Positions 16,444 through 27,571 of a DNA stretch of 64,000 nucleotides are shown here, in pieces. A program made the position numbers and the translations under genes. Position 1 is the first letter of the stretch. Each line of letters begins with the position of its first letter. Origin of the DNA: Pseudomonas pergaminensis (lineage in GTDB: Bacteria > Pseudomonadota > Gammaproteobacteria > Pseudomonadales > Pseudomonadaceae); NCBI RefSeq assembly GCF_024112395.2, contig NZ_CP078013.2:6480501-6544500 (forward strand), written 5' to 3'. The notes under the pieces were generated by a model. That model was not told the origin of the DNA, made no database searches, and saw nothing but the letters and a program-made list of their open reading frames with translations.

Positions 16444-19400
16444 ATGGCCCCCTCTCCCCAGGAAGTACTGCAACAGCCCCCCGCCGACGTGGCCGAACTC
16501 ATGGCCACGTGCAATAACACACTTATCGCGACACTTAACGCTCAGCCCTCACTGACCTTTTGCGCAAACAAGCAGGTATTGGAAGAGATCAACGGATTGT
16601 TTGATCGTTACTCAACCCAACACATCTACCTGAAATCCCCAGAAGACACCTTGACTGACCCGCCCACTGAGCACGACAGGGCATTGATAACCCTAGTAAA
16701 TGACGCCTTGCATCAATGTCGAACTCCGGATTATTACAGCCCGCGTCATGACTTCTATATCTATAAAAAAAACACATTCACTCGGCTCGACGACACAAGC
16801 CAGCTAACCATCAGAACCCTGATAAATACCTTGCTGGAACCTGACTATTATCTGAATAGCCTCAATCGATACTGGAACGCCACTCGCAGCGCAACCGAGC
16901 AAACCAATCAAAGCTTCATCGCTAAAACCGTCGCGCGGCTGATTCAGTGCGAGGCATCATTGAGATTTGAAACAGCCTCACTTGAGCCCGCAAGCGTTGC
17001 ACTGGTACGGCAACTGAATACAGCCACCTCGCCCGAAACTCTAAATATCTTTCACCTCAGCTTGCAAGATACAACGCAGACCGACGGCATTCCGCTGGTC
17101 GGGGCATTCGCCATCAGCACATGGCCACCGGTCGAACACTCAACCGTCAACCCCACGGTGCTCTACCTGCCAGGCCAACGTCTGGCTGAATTTTCCAGCC
17201 CGACGGCGCTGAAAACGCATCTAAGGGAGCGGCTTAAAAACGTAAATGGGCGTCAGCAACTGCTGATCAGCGTTGCTCATCGTCAACATTCGGCATTCGA
17301 AGGCCTGACGCAAAGAGCCAGCCAGGATGGGAGCGTCAACCTGCTTCCTGTCACTGCCGTCGAGGATTTTTTCGAGCATCAGATCAGCCTGCTCATCACC
17401 AAGCAACGCCAGGATATCGAACATCACTGGTCCGTCAGCCGCAGCGCCCAGGGCAGCGTAGCTGAACGGATCAACCAGTCGGCGAACCTTGCACCGTTGC
17501 TGGATTTCAGCGAGGCGATCGAACGACACGCCCGCCCACTCTTAGCCCTCAGCGCACAACGCAGGGAGGCGACGCGCGCCGCTCAGCAACGGCTGATACA
17601 GCAACAAACCGAACGATCAATTGATTTCACTGGCTTGATCGCACAGTTGAAAAGCCTCCAGGCACAGACTGCACCGCAGCCATTGGCACATCAGTTCTTT
17701 ACACCTCATCGCCAATCTCCGCTGTACAAAGCCTGCGCGCAGGCCGTGACCGTCTTGCAGAAGCTTAAGAATGACACCGACTTTACAACCTGGCTAAGCA
17801 CATGGCCGAGCAAGACCGAGGCCGGTTTGGGCGCCTGGACCATACTCGCAAAGCTCATCAGTAACCAGCCAGCTATTGTGGATTCGCCGCTGACTCGCTT
17901 TACCATTCAGGGCAAGCTGCTGCCCCTGAGCGAAGTGCCCACGTACTGGAGAAATGATGTTCACACTCTGATAGCGGCGCGGCGCGACATTGGTGATGGT
18001 ATTCGAGAGGACGGTACTGTCCAGTTTGATCTTGCACTCAAGTTCTACGGTGTCCACATCGCCACCGATAGCCCGCTCCAACTGGTGATTGAGCGACTGC
18101 AGGAGCGCGCCGCCACGCTATCGCTAGAGATAGATGACGACAGGCTGCCGTTTGATGAACTCATTGACGAGCAAGGAGATGCCAGCCTGCAACAGCTGCT
18201 TATTCATCGTCAAACGACAGGTGAAAAACTGATATTCAAACAACTGATCGAAGCGTTCCTGACGCCACAACGCGAAGCACAGGCACTGAAGACACCAACG
18301 GTGGTACTCGAACAGTTGCTCAATACCCCGCAATGCCTTGAGCTGGGAAAACAACTGGTAAAGGCACTGGACTGGTATACAGCCCAAGATGAAACACCAC
18401 CGGTAAAAGTGCTGCGCGGCTTGGTCTGGCGGGCACTTTGGCTGCATTTTGAACGCCCTGCAGACCCCGCGCGAGTGACCGTCGCCGGAGAAGAAATAGC
18501 AACGCCACGCCACTGGGGCCACAGCTATGACTATATTCGTGAACAAATTGAGCGGTCCCTGATCCGCAACCACAAACTCACGCCCGGCGGTGTACATCTG
18601 GCCCTGCGCCTGCTGCAACGGGGTTCTGCTGCAGAAATCTGGGTGAGAGGCATTCCCGACGATTTGCGTTACGCCAGCTCCATCGCCTGGGTGAATTTCA
18701 AGGCTGGCGTGATGCTTGCGCAAGCCATTGCACCCGACGCTGCGCAACACATGACCTTCCAACAATTGCTCGAGTTACTCGCGACAGCAAGCCGGGATGC
18801 GACGCCCGAGCAAAAAATGGTCATCTCGATAGCGAGATTGGGGCCAACGCTGGAATGGGCCCAAGCCAATGGCGTATTAACGTCGGCAAAAACTGATTTC
18901 ACTCCTGAACAAATCCAATTGGCTGTAGAAGCCTTGGAGCAACACGAACAGGAAATGATTCAGGCAACCGAAACGATTTCTCAAGCACCACCTGGCCGCT
19001 GGAGCTTCACCTCGGATGACGCTTTCGAAGTGGGGTTTAGAGATTACCTGAGCGGTGTCAAAGCAGCCTATCAAACCTTGATCAGGGCCTTGCTGCCCAA
19101 CCTGCCATTGCTTGATCGCACCGCGATCGAAAACGGCGAGGTAACGTTGTATGCCCTGCGCCAAGAGATTCGCGGCCTGCAGGTTGGGCAAGAAAACGCG
19201 CAGAACATCGCTGCCGCCAGAGGCCGCCACGGCTTCATCATCCGGGCCCAAGTGAAGCACGGCACCACTCACCGTACCACTTATTATGAGGTGTTCCCTC
19301 GGGCGGCAATCATCCGCGCACGCCCGAAGATTAAAACGCTGACAATCAATGGCAATGTTGTCGTGGAAACAACAGGCGGCTCAAGCCGTTCGAGCAAAGG

Positions 19401-22104
19401 AACCTTTCGGCGCGCGACCTCCATGCCGTTCGACTGGGAAGCCTACCAACACGGCCGTCGTCCCCGAGACGGTGTGTCCAGCCTGGTGATCGCCGAGCAA
19501 ATCGGCCAGGTGTTACCCGCCACCGCACCCGCCCCTTCGGAAACTATGAGGGAAGCACAATCATTGTCTTCAGTGCGCAGTCGAGCACTGGCAGCCATCG
19601 TTGCCAATGATCTATTTCACACTGACGAATCTCAGCTCAAATTGACCGCCAAGCGTAACGTTGACGTGCTTGATACCGCGCAACAAACCGTCGACGACTT
19701 TCTCTACTACACCAAGATGCTGGTGCCCTTCTGGGGCGGCGTCGAGGACATCGCCTCGGGCGATCCGCAACGCGTGGAGAGAGGGGCGTTGTCATTGTTC
19801 ACCGACTTGATCTCCTTCGCGGCTCCCATTGGTAAATACGTCGGCGGTTCGGCACGCTTGATTACACAAGCCGGAAGAATCAGTTTTCAGGCGGCGCTAC
19901 CGAAATTCGCAACCCTCACCAAAACGTTTTTACTGGGCGCCATCAGAGAGCTAAACCCGCTGGAAGCGGTGCCAGCTCTGCTCAAACTCGCAGGCTTAGG
20001 TGTGTTGCGGCTCAGCGCTGCAGTTGGGCGTCAGGTAGATGCAGGCCTGGCGTTGTTCAGAAAAGCGCTGGGCAAACCAACGATCGCATCCACTGGCCGA
20101 ACGCTACAGTCGGTAGACCCGCGAGTCTGGAAACCCCTTGAACCGCAGGACAGCCTGTTCACCGTGGCCGGCGTGGACCGTGTTCCCCTACGCAGTGTCG
20201 GCACCGACCTGTTGCCCGAGTATCGTCTGATCGACCCACTGACCAATACCGTGTTCGGCCCCCGGTACATTCCAATGGGGGCAGAGGGCCTGCAACGAAT
20301 TCCGGATCTTGACGACTACATCGCGCCCCTCTCGTATGAACAAACTGCGGAATTGAGCCGTCGGGCCAACGGTGTCTATGATGGAAAAAATCAGCAGAGC
20401 TATGTTCGCGCACGCGGCCAATGGTACGTCGTCAACACTCGCTACAGCCTCACAGGTGACGCTGAGTTCCATATTGTTCACCCGCACAATAAAACTCGCC
20501 CAACTTACCGCGTCGTCAATAAGGACGGGAGTTGGCTGCCGGTCGACGAGAGTGGGTATGCCGGGATGAAAAGGATAGACAAGATTAAAAAAGCGAATGC
20601 TGAAAAAGCCGCCTACTACCAGAAAGCGCGCGATAAGATGGATATCGCTACAGCCCGGCTGGAAGAGGCGGCCAAATCGACCGTATTCGAAACGACAAAC
20701 CAGCTGCTTGATAGATCTCTGTTGCACTGGGATGCCACTCAAGAACTGTTCACGCTACACACGAAGAACAACGCCTTACCCATATTCGAACCGAAAAATT
20801 TCGTTTCCACACCTGACCTCGGCAGGGCGCGACTGCTCAGTACCATTGAAACGGCTGACAACCTCAGCCCGCGCTATGCGGCAGTCGTTGATAGGCTGGA
20901 AGGCTACTTGCAGGCTCAGCAAAACCACATTCAACGGCTGGAGCAGACCGGCCGCATAAGTCAACAAGACGCAAATTCTGAAATGTTCACCGTTTATTTT
21001 GCCAATAAACGTAAGGCCGTTAACACCATAATCGAACAGACCACGGTGTTTAAGTCGTTACTGGACGAAGACTTGGAACACATGCTGGATACCCTGGAAA
21101 AGCTCCCAGTGAATAAAGCCGGGCCCTCACGCGCGCCCTCCGCACCGTTTGGCACAGCGAAACCACTGCCCTCCGCCCCCCTGCTAGAGCCGCACCTAAA
21201 CCCTGTGCCGAAAGATCAAGTATCAATAATGATCGCCGGCCATCAGCCCCGCACCCCTGTCACCGTATTCGCCAAGCCCAGAGCCGGGTATGACGATGTC
21301 GCAGACGTCCTCGACCCCGATGGCAAACGCATCTTCGCCTATATCAGGGTCGGCGAAGACAATCTCTGGATCAGATCGACCATCCAAATCGAAGAACCGA
21401 GTGGGTTAGCCTCTTCCAGCCAGGCGACTATTACCCTGCAGCTGGAAGGTGCTGCCAGGAAAATGCAAAACCTGATTGAGGAGCATGATGACCTCATCGT
21501 TTTTTTCAGAACCAAAGGGTCAGCCGAACCAGCGGGTGCCGAAGCCCTGATCAGGTCCGGCGCGACCAAGCTCAATCAGGGAGCCGATGACCTTCAGGCA
21601 GCCTGCATTGACATCACCGATGAGGCAACCAAACAAGGTCTGCTGGCGCAAGTGGCCCACTTCAGGGAGCACGCAGCCCGTTTGAATCTTATGGCGAAAC
21701 TCTTGCGCGTGGATCTGATTTCCAAGCAAGCCCCCAATGCCAATGCTCTCGAGTTTTTGCACGGCCAGCGGGGTGTTCTGGATATCCGCAAAACTCAGAA
21801 CCGAGCTGCAGGTACCCGCGAAATCCAAACGCCTGGCAGCCAAAAAGTGACAAAAGTCCCAAACTTCCTGGACGAGTTCGAGATTAAGGTCAAAGGCAAA
21901 CCGTGGGCCTATGCTCACATGCACTTTGAACAGGCCGCGCACACCGTCCCCGCCAAATGCCAGCTTAGAACACCGGCACAGCAATCGCAGGGGGCGGGCG
22001 CTCAAGCCCTTGCTGCTCGCGAAAGCTCGCGCTTGGACCTTTACCGCGCAGAAATGGATTGGCCACAGGCCAGGAGGATATTTTACCCAGCGTTGCCAGA
22101 ATGA
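16444..22104 (+). CDS. Giant dermonecrotic-toxin-like (DUF6543/ToxA_N type) protein, copy A
   Basis: An 1886-residue protein of unknown function. No signal peptide is visible. The N-terminal half is helical and soluble. Near residues 1090-1200 is a hydrophobic stretch (VPFWGGVEDIASGD, then SLFTDLISFAAPIG and further apolar helices) that could insert in a membrane. Further on come G-x-W repeats (ARGQWYVV; NKDGSWLPV, about 1360), helical segments, and the C-terminal signature FLDEFEI ... WAYAHMHF ... YRAEMDWPQARRIFY. The signature recurs in the proteins at 30496-35094 and 38799-41075. I think this is the Pseudomonas family called dermonecrotic toxin domain-containing, from memory. Its codon use is more A/T-rich than its neighbours, suggesting transfer. 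No secretion or immunity gene is adjacent. AGAGG precedes the ATG. Confidence 0.8.
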   Translation: MAPSPQEVLQQPPADVAELMATCNNTLIATLNAQPSLTFCANKQVLEEINGLFDRYSTQHIYLKSPEDTLTDPPTEHDRALITLVNDALHQCRTPDYYSPRHDFYIYKKNTFTRLDDTSQLTIRTLINTLLEPDYYLNSLNRYWNATRSATEQTNQSFIAKTVARLIQCEASLRFETASLEPASVALVRQLNTATSPETLNIFHLSLQDTTQTDGIPLVGAFAISTWPPVEHSTVNPTVLYLPGQRLAEFSSPTALKTHLRERLKNVNGRQQLLISVAHRQHSAFEGLTQRASQDGSVNLLPVTAVEDFFEHQISLLITKQRQDIEHHWSVSRSAQGSVAERINQSANLAPLLDFSEAIERHARPLLALSAQRREATRAAQQRLIQQQTERSIDFTGLIAQLKSLQAQTAPQPLAHQFFTPHRQSPLYKACAQAVTVLQKLKNDTDFTTWLSTWPSKTEAGLGAWTILAKLISNQPAIVDSPLTRFTIQGKLLPLSEVPTYWRNDVHTLIAARRDIGDGIREDGTVQFDLALKFYGVHIATDSPLQLVIERLQERAATLSLEIDDDRLPFDELIDEQGDASLQQLLIHRQTTGEKLIFKQLIEAFLTPQREAQALKTPTVVLEQLLNTPQCLELGKQLVKALDWYTAQDETPPVKVLRGLVWRALWLHFERPADPARVTVAGEEIATPRHWGHSYDYIREQIERSLIRNHKLTPGGVHLALRLLQRGSAAEIWVRGIPDDLRYASSIAWVNFKAGVMLAQAIAPDAAQHMTFQQLLELLATASRDATPEQKMVISIARLGPTLEWAQANGVLTSAKTDFTPEQIQLAVEALEQHEQEMIQATETISQAPPGRWSFTSDDAFEVGFRDYLSGVKAAYQTLIRALLPNLPLLDRTAIENGEVTLYALRQEIRGLQVGQENAQNIAAARGRHGFIIRAQVKHGTTHRTTYYEVFPRAAIIRARPKIKTLTINGNVVVETTGGSSRSSKGTFRRATSMPFDWEAYQHGRRPRDGVSSLVIAEQIGQVLPATAPAPSETMREAQSLSSVRSRALAAIVANDLFHTDESQLKLTAKRNVDVLDTAQQTVDDFLYYTKMLVPFWGGVEDIASGDPQRVERGALSLFTDLISFAAPIGKYVGGSARLITQAGRISFQAALPKFATLTKTFLLGAIRELNPLEAVPALLKLAGLGVLRLSAAVGRQVDAGLALFRKALGKPTIASTGRTLQSVDPRVWKPLEPQDSLFTVAGVDRVPLRSVGTDLLPEYRLIDPLTNTVFGPRYIPMGAEGLQRIPDLDDYIAPLSYEQTAELSRRANGVYDGKNQQSYVRARGQWYVVNTRYSLTGDAEFHIVHPHNKTRPTYRVVNKDGSWLPVDESGYAGMKRIDKIKKANAEKAAYYQKARDKMDIATARLEEAAKSTVFETTNQLLDRSLLHWDATQELFTLHTKNNALPIFEPKNFVSTPDLGRARLLSTIETADNLSPRYAAVVDRLEGYLQAQQNHIQRLEQTGRISQQDANSEMFTVYFANKRKAVNTIIEQTTVFKSLLDEDLEHMLDTLEKLPVNKAGPSRAPSAPFGTAKPLPSAPLLEPHLNPVPKDQVSIMIAGHQPRTPVTVFAKPRAGYDDVADVLDPDGKRIFAYIRVGEDNLWIRSTIQIEEPSGLASSSQATITLQLEGAARKMQNLIEEHDDLIVFFRTKGSAEPAGAEALIRSGATKLNQGADDLQAACIDITDEATKQGLLAQVAHFREHAARLNLMAKLLRVDLISKQAPNANALEFLHGQRGVLDIRKTQNRAAGTREIQTPGSQKVTKVPNFLDEFEIKVKGKPWAYAHMHFEQAAHTVPAKCQLRTPAQQSQGAGAQALAARESSRLDLYRAEMDWPQARRIFYPALPE

Positions 22105-22151
22105 ATCGACGCGCTCGTCATCCGCATGGGACTACGTGGGGCGACAACCGG

Positions 22152-22688
22152 TTAAAGATCCGACTCTTTGACCACCCGCACTTTCCCGGCATCCAGGGCA
22201 TAGGCAGCATCGGCCAAGTCGTTGTTGACCTTCTCGACCTTGAGGGTGCCGGTGACCCACAGCGGCGTGTAGATATCATCCAGCTTCAGCCCCTTGGGAT
22301 AACGCACCAGCACCAACTGGTTAGGCGGCGGTGGCGGCACGTGGATGCAGGCGCCTGGGTACGGCACCAGGAAAAACAGCGTGCTGCGCCCCTTGGCGTC
22401 GGTTTCCAGTGGCACGGGATAACCGCCGATACGGATGTTCTTGCCATTCATGGCGGCCACGGTCTTGGTGGAATACATCACCGTCGGCAAGCCTTTGCTC
22501 TGTTTCAGGCCACCTTTGTCGGTGAACGTGCCTTGGGCTTCGGGAGAGTTGTGATCGATCTCGGGCATGGCTTCGAGGGCTTTTTGATCCGACAGCGGCA
22601 TCAGGTCGAGCCAGTCGGTTTCCGGCAGTTCGCCGGCGTGGACCAGGCCAGAGCCCAGTAGCAGGAGGGTAAACAGAAGACGGCGCAT
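22152..22688 (-). CDS. Exported DUF3299 protein
   Basis: A 178-residue exported protein. A signal peptide of about 18 residues (RRLLFTLLLLGSGLVHAGE) precedes a DUF3299-type domain. That domain has IRIGGYPVPLE, FFLVPYPGACIHVPPPPPNQ and the ending VTGTLKVEK. The CIHVPPPPPNQ segment is the hallmark of this family. Members sit in the periplasm, often beside ABC-type lipoprotein exporters, but no such gene is here. Function unknown. The ATG at 22688 is chosen over 22721 because the signal peptide begins there. Confidence 0.88.
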   Translation of the reverse strand: MRRLLFTLLLLGSGLVHAGELPETDWLDLMPLSDQKALEAMPEIDHNSPEAQGTFTDKGGLKQSKGLPTVMYSTKTVAAMNGKNIRIGGYPVPLETDAKGRSTLFFLVPYPGACIHVPPPPPNQLVLVRYPKGLKLDDIYTPLWVTGTLKVEKVNNDLADAAYALDAGKVRVVKESDL

Positions 22689-22766
22689 GGAGAGGCTCGA
22701 CAAGGTTAACAGTGTCGGCATTCTAGCCCTCTGCGCCTGCGCAGCGCAGAGGGCCGTGACGCTAAA

Positions 22767-23012
22767 TCATTTTTTTCGCAGCAGACCGTAGATCACCAGC
22801 AGCACGATGGCGCCGATCAGCGCGCCAAGGAAGCCGGCGCCCTGGCCTGCCTGGTAGATGCCCAGGGCCTGACCACCGTAGGTGGCGACCAGGGAACCTG
22901 CGATACCCAGCAGGATGGTCATGATCCAGCCCATGCTGTCGTCGCCAGGCTTGAGGAAACGCGCGAGCAGACCGACGATCAAGCCGATGAAGATGGTTCC
23001 GATGATACCCAT
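22767..23012 (-). CDS. GlsB/YeaQ/YmgE family small membrane protein
   Basis: An 81-residue protein with three membrane segments (about 1-20, 30-50, 60-80), opening GIIGTIFIGLIVGLLARFL and having the Gly-rich helix typical of transglycosylase-associated (GlsB/YeaQ) proteins. The family is linked to stress responses; no enzymatic activity is shown by its sequence. The start at 23012 follows AGGGAAATGCC. A counterpart lies beside purEK in P. aeruginosa as well. Confidence 0.85.
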   Translation of the reverse strand: MGIIGTIFIGLIVGLLARFLKPGDDSMGWIMTILLGIAGSLVATYGGQALGIYQAGQGAGFLGALIGAIVLLVIYGLLRKK

Positions 23013-23118
23013 GGCATTTCCCTCTGATTGAATGTGAGTCATGGCAAAGCCTAGTCAGGCTTTGCCATCCTGCAATCAGAGAGACGGCGGCAACCAATGG
23101 TTCCCGCCGATCCTTGGG

Positions 23119-24204
23119 TTATTGCTCGGCGATCAGCGCCTCGACCTTGAGGATCTGCGCCTCGAGGGTCGCACGGTCATTGCAACGCAGGTTGGCGTGG
23201 CCGACCTTGCGCCCGGCCTTGAAGGCCTTGCCGTAGTGATGCAGATGGCAGTCGTCGATGGCGATGACTTTTTCCACCGGCGGAACCACACCGATGAAAT
23301 TGAGCATGGCGCTCTCACCGACCTTGGCGGTGGAACCCAGCGGCAAGCCCGCGACCGCCCGCAGGTGGTTCTCGAACTGGCTGCACTCGGCGCCTTCGGT
23401 GGTCCAGTGCCCGGAATTGTGCACACGTGGGGCGATTTCATTGGCCTTGAGGCCACCGTCGACTTCAAAGAACTCGAACGCCATCACGCCGACGTAATCC
23501 AGTTGCTTGAGCACACGGCTGGAATAGTCTTCGGCCAGGGCTTGCAGCGGGTGATCGGTGCTGGCCACGGACAGCTTGAGGATCCCGCTGTCGTGGGTGT
23601 TGTGCACCAACGGGTAGAAGCGGGTTTCGCCATCGCGGGCACGCACGGCGATCAGCGAGACTTCGCCGGTGAACGGTACGAAGCCTTCGAGCAGGCAGGC
23701 TACGCTGCCCAGGTCGGCGAAGGTGCCGACCACGTCGGCAGCCGTGCGCAGGACTTTCTGGCCCTTGCCGTCGTAACCCAGGGTGCGGGTTTTCAGCACG
23801 GCTGGCAGGCCGATGCTGGCGACTGCAGCGTCCAGGTCTGCCTGGGACTGGATATCGGCGAAGGCCGGGGTCGGGATGCCCAGGTCCTTGAACATGCTCT
23901 TCTCGAACCAGCGGTCGCGGGCGATGCGCAGGGCTTCGGCGCTCGGGTACACCGGCACGAACTGCGACAGGAAGGCGACGGTTTCAGCCGGGACACTTTC
24001 GAACTCGAAGGTCACCAAATCGACTTCGTCGGCCAGTTGGCGCAGGTGGTCCGGGTCGCTGTAGTCAGCGCGCAGGTGTTCACCCAGGGCAGCCGCACAG
24101 GCGTCCGGCGCCGGGTCCAGGAAAGCGAAGTTCATCCCCAGCGGGGTTCCCGCCAGGGCCAGCATGCGGCCCAGTTGGCCGCCACCGATTACACCGATTT
24201 TCAT
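23119..24204 (-). CDS. purK: N5-carboxyaminoimidazole ribonucleotide synthase PurK
   Basis: A 361-residue ATP-grasp enzyme. It opens with the dinucleotide-like loop KIGVIGGGQLGRM. The ATP-grasp core includes LKTRTLGYDGKGQ, the acidic EGFVPFTGEVSLIAVR and the metal-binding EIAPRVHNSGHWT. It carboxylates AIR with ATP and bicarbonate in de novo purine synthesis; PurE then moves the carboxylate. The start at 24204 rather than 24213 matches the family start. purE ends 11 bp upstream, so the two form an operon. Confidence 0.96.
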   Translation of the reverse strand: MKIGVIGGGQLGRMLALAGTPLGMNFAFLDPAPDACAAALGEHLRADYSDPDHLRQLADEVDLVTFEFESVPAETVAFLSQFVPVYPSAEALRIARDRWFEKSMFKDLGIPTPAFADIQSQADLDAAVASIGLPAVLKTRTLGYDGKGQKVLRTAADVVGTFADLGSVACLLEGFVPFTGEVSLIAVRARDGETRFYPLVHNTHDSGILKLSVASTDHPLQALAEDYSSRVLKQLDYVGVMAFEFFEVDGGLKANEIAPRVHNSGHWTTEGAECSQFENHLRAVAGLPLGSTAKVGESAMLNFIGVVPPVEKVIAIDDCHLHHYGKAFKAGRKVGHANLRCNDRATLEAQILKVEALIAEQ

Positions 24205-24215
24205 CGTCAACAACC

Positions 24216-24707
24216 TCAGGCGATGCGTGGGTCTGGATTGTCCAGCACGCTGTCTGTCTGCTCAGCACGGAATTTTTTCAGCACCGCATGGAACTGCGGG
24301 TGCTTGGCGCCCAGGATGCTGGCGGACAGCAACGCGGCGTTGATCGCGCCCGCTTTGCCGATCGCCAGGGTGGCCACCGGGATACCGGCCGGCATCTGCA
24401 CGATGGACAACAGCGAGTCCACGCCCGAGAGCATCGCCGACTGCACCGGCACACCGAGCACGGGCAGGTGGGTCTTGGCCGCGCACATGCCTGGCAGGTG
24501 CGCTGCACCGCCGGCACCGGCGATGATCACCTCGATGCCACGGGATTCTGCTTCATCGGCATACTGGAACAGCAAATCCGGAGTGCGGTGGGCGGAGACC
24601 ACTTTCACTTCGTAGGGAATGCCGAGTTTTTCCAGCATATCGGCGGTGTGGCTAAGGGTGGACCAATCGGACTTGGAGCCCATGATCACGCCAACCAATG
24701 CACTCAT
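24216..24707 (-). CDS. purE: N5-carboxyaminoimidazole ribonucleotide mutase PurE
   Basis: A 163-residue class I PurE, a cytoplasmic octamer that converts N5-CAIR to CAIR. Conserved features are [10 protein letters not shown] at the start, [13 protein letters not shown] with the catalytic histidine, [12 protein letters not shown], and [10 protein letters not shown]. It is the first gene of the purEK operon. The leader in front of it contains a terminator-like hairpin. Confidence 0.97.
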   Translation of the reverse strand: MSALVGVIMGSKSDWSTLSHTADMLEKLGIPYEVKVVSAHRTPDLLFQYADEAESRGIEVIIAGAGGAAHLPGMCAAKTHLPVLGVPVQSAMLSGVDSLLSIVQMPAGIPVATLAIGKAGAINAALLSASILGAKHPQFHAVLKKFRAEQTDSVLDNPDPRIA

Positions 24708-24745
24708 CGTCGTGCCTCTTCTCTCTGGGCGCCCGCAGGCGCGTC

Positions 24746-24831
24746 AAAAAACAACAAGCCACGCGGGAAATCCGGCGTGGCTTGGTGTACGAATTAAGGC
24801 CGGTTGGACCGGCCGAAGGCCGCGCAGTATA
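24746..24831 (-). promoter_or_regulatory. purE leader: -10 element, hairpin and terminator-like attenuator
   Basis: On the minus strand, in order of transcription: a -10 TATACT (24831-24826); a hairpin GGCCGGT-CCA-ACCGGCC (24814-24798); then AAGCCACGC ... GCGTGGCTT (24783-24756), followed by GTTGTTTTTTG (24755-24745). The last part has the form of a Rho-independent terminator, yet it lies about 40 bases before the purE start codon on the coding strand. No upstream minus-strand gene is near enough for it to serve, except the LysR gene, which starts 1.1 kb away and ends 130 bp before the promoter. This suggests transcription attenuation of purEK. Confidence 0.6.
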
Positions 24832-24934
24832 CCGTAATAATGCAGATAAACAGCCCCTTGAATGACCATCTGTCCAGTGGCGCAAAGCGGCGGTTTTATT
24901 GACTTTCAGGTCAGTGAAAGCCCCCCCCATTCCT

Positions 24935-24962
24935 TGTAGGAGCCGGCTTGCCGGCTCCTACA
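24935..24962. terminator. REP-like hairpin after the LysR gene
   Basis: TGTAGGAGCCGGC-TT-GCCGGCTCCTACA is a perfect inverted repeat directly behind the LysR stop codon at 24964. It looks like a REP unit that has taken on a terminator position. There is no long T run. Confidence 0.65.
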
Positions 24963-24963
24963 G

Positions 24964-25875
24964 TCAGGCGCGTTCGGCAGCGGCCCCACCTTCCAACTTG
25001 CGCCACAACAACCGCACATTCGCCTTGCGCACCAACGCACAGCGGTACAGGCGAATCTCCAGCGGCACATGCCACTGCGGCCCGCCACACACCACCAACT
25101 CGCCGCGGGCCAATTCCGCCCGCACGCTCAGTTGCGGCACCCAAGCAATGCCCAGGCCTTCCAAGGCCATACTCTTGAGGCTGTCGGCCATGGCGGTTTC
25201 GTACACGGTGGTGAAGCGCAACGCACGCTGGCGCAGCAGCAAATGCACCGAACGCCCCAGAAACGCACCGGCGCTGTAGGCCAGCAACGGCACGCTGCCT
25301 TCGCCTTCCAGGTCGAACAGCGGCTTGCCGTCAGCATCAGCCGCGCACACCGGGAGCATTTCGGTGTTGCCCAGGTGCAGCGATGGGAAGATTTCCGCGT
25401 CCATCTGCATCGCGGCATCCGGGTCGTAGAACGCCAGCATGAGGTCGCACCCCCCTTCGCGCAGCGCGTGCACCGCGTCGCCGACGTTGGTCGCTACCAG
25501 CCGCGTGGCAATGTTCAAGCCTTCGTTGCGCAATTGCGCGATCCAACGCGGGAAGAAGCCCAGGGCCAGGGAGTGGGCCGCCGCCACTTGCATGACCTCG
25601 CCCTGCCCGCCTTCCAGGTGATGCAAATGGCGCAGCACTTCGCCGAGCTGTTCGACCACCGTACGCGCAGTCACCAGGAACAACTGTCCCGCTGCCGTCA
25701 GCTCAACCGGTGTGCGCGAACGGTTGACCAGGGTCAGGCCCAACGCGGCTTCCAGGCTGCGGATACGGCGGCTGAACGCCGGCTGGGTGACAAAGCGCCG
25801 CTCTGCCGCCTGGGAAAAGCTGCGGGTTGCCGCCAGGGCGCTGAAGTCTTCCAGCCATTTGCTTTCAAGGTTCAT
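24964..25875 (-). CDS. LysR-family transcriptional regulator next to aspA
   Basis: A 303-residue LysR regulator. The N-terminal winged helix (about residues 5-65) reads SFSQAAERRFVTQPAFSRRI, and the effector-binding domain spans about 90-295. The opening LESKWLEDF is typical of a LysR subgroup next to amino-acid genes. It is divergent from aspA with 182 bp between them, which contain a 17-bp inverted repeat, so aspA is the likely target. The ATG at 25875 is chosen because GGGAGGCAGCA precedes it; the frame could extend to 25911. The effector is unknown. Confidence 0.9.
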   Translation of the reverse strand: MNLESKWLEDFSALAATRSFSQAAERRFVTQPAFSRRIRSLEAALGLTLVNRSRTPVELTAAGQLFLVTARTVVEQLGEVLRHLHHLEGGQGEVMQVAAAHSLALGFFPRWIAQLRNEGLNIATRLVATNVGDAVHALREGGCDLMLAFYDPDAAMQMDAEIFPSLHLGNTEMLPVCAADADGKPLFDLEGEGSVPLLAYSAGAFLGRSVHLLLRQRALRFTTVYETAMADSLKSMALEGLGIAWVPQLSVRAELARGELVVCGGPQWHVPLEIRLYRCALVRKANVRLLWRKLEGGAAAERA

Positions 25876-25944
25876 TGCTGCCTCCCGTGGGTACGCACCA
25901 TTTTGGCACACACGCCCGCCATGATAACCGGGTCACACCGACAT

Positions 25945-25961
25945 TATGCCGTTTGTGCATA
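25945..25961. promoter_or_regulatory. Palindromic operator candidate between LysR and aspA
   Basis: TATGC-CGTTTGT-GCATA is a perfect 5-bp inverted repeat with a 7-base spacer, containing the T-N11-A pattern favoured by LysR proteins. It lies 70 bp from the LysR start and about 97 bp from the aspA start, fitting a shared autoregulatory and activating site. Confidence 0.55.
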
Positions 25962-26057
25962 GGCCAGTGTTTAACAGCATTGGCCCAAAAAGTTCTACAA
26001 GCCTAGCATTCGCAGCGTTCCGGCCAGTTCCGGGTCCATATCGAGATGATTTCCGTC

Positions 26058-27482
<1,425 letters not shown>

Positions 27483-27536
27483 GCGTTTGTTGCACCGCTC
27501 ACCAGGCTGAGGGACTAGACACCTCTCACCTTTTGA

Positions 27537-27571
27537 GGGCCTGAAGGCTCGTTCTTCAGGCCCTTTTTTTT
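27537..27571 (+). terminator. Rho-independent terminator after aspA
   Basis: GGGCCTGAAG-GCTCGTT-CTTCAGGCCC, followed by eight T, 55 bases past the aspA stop. A textbook terminator that isolates aspA from the symporter gene. Confidence 0.95.
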
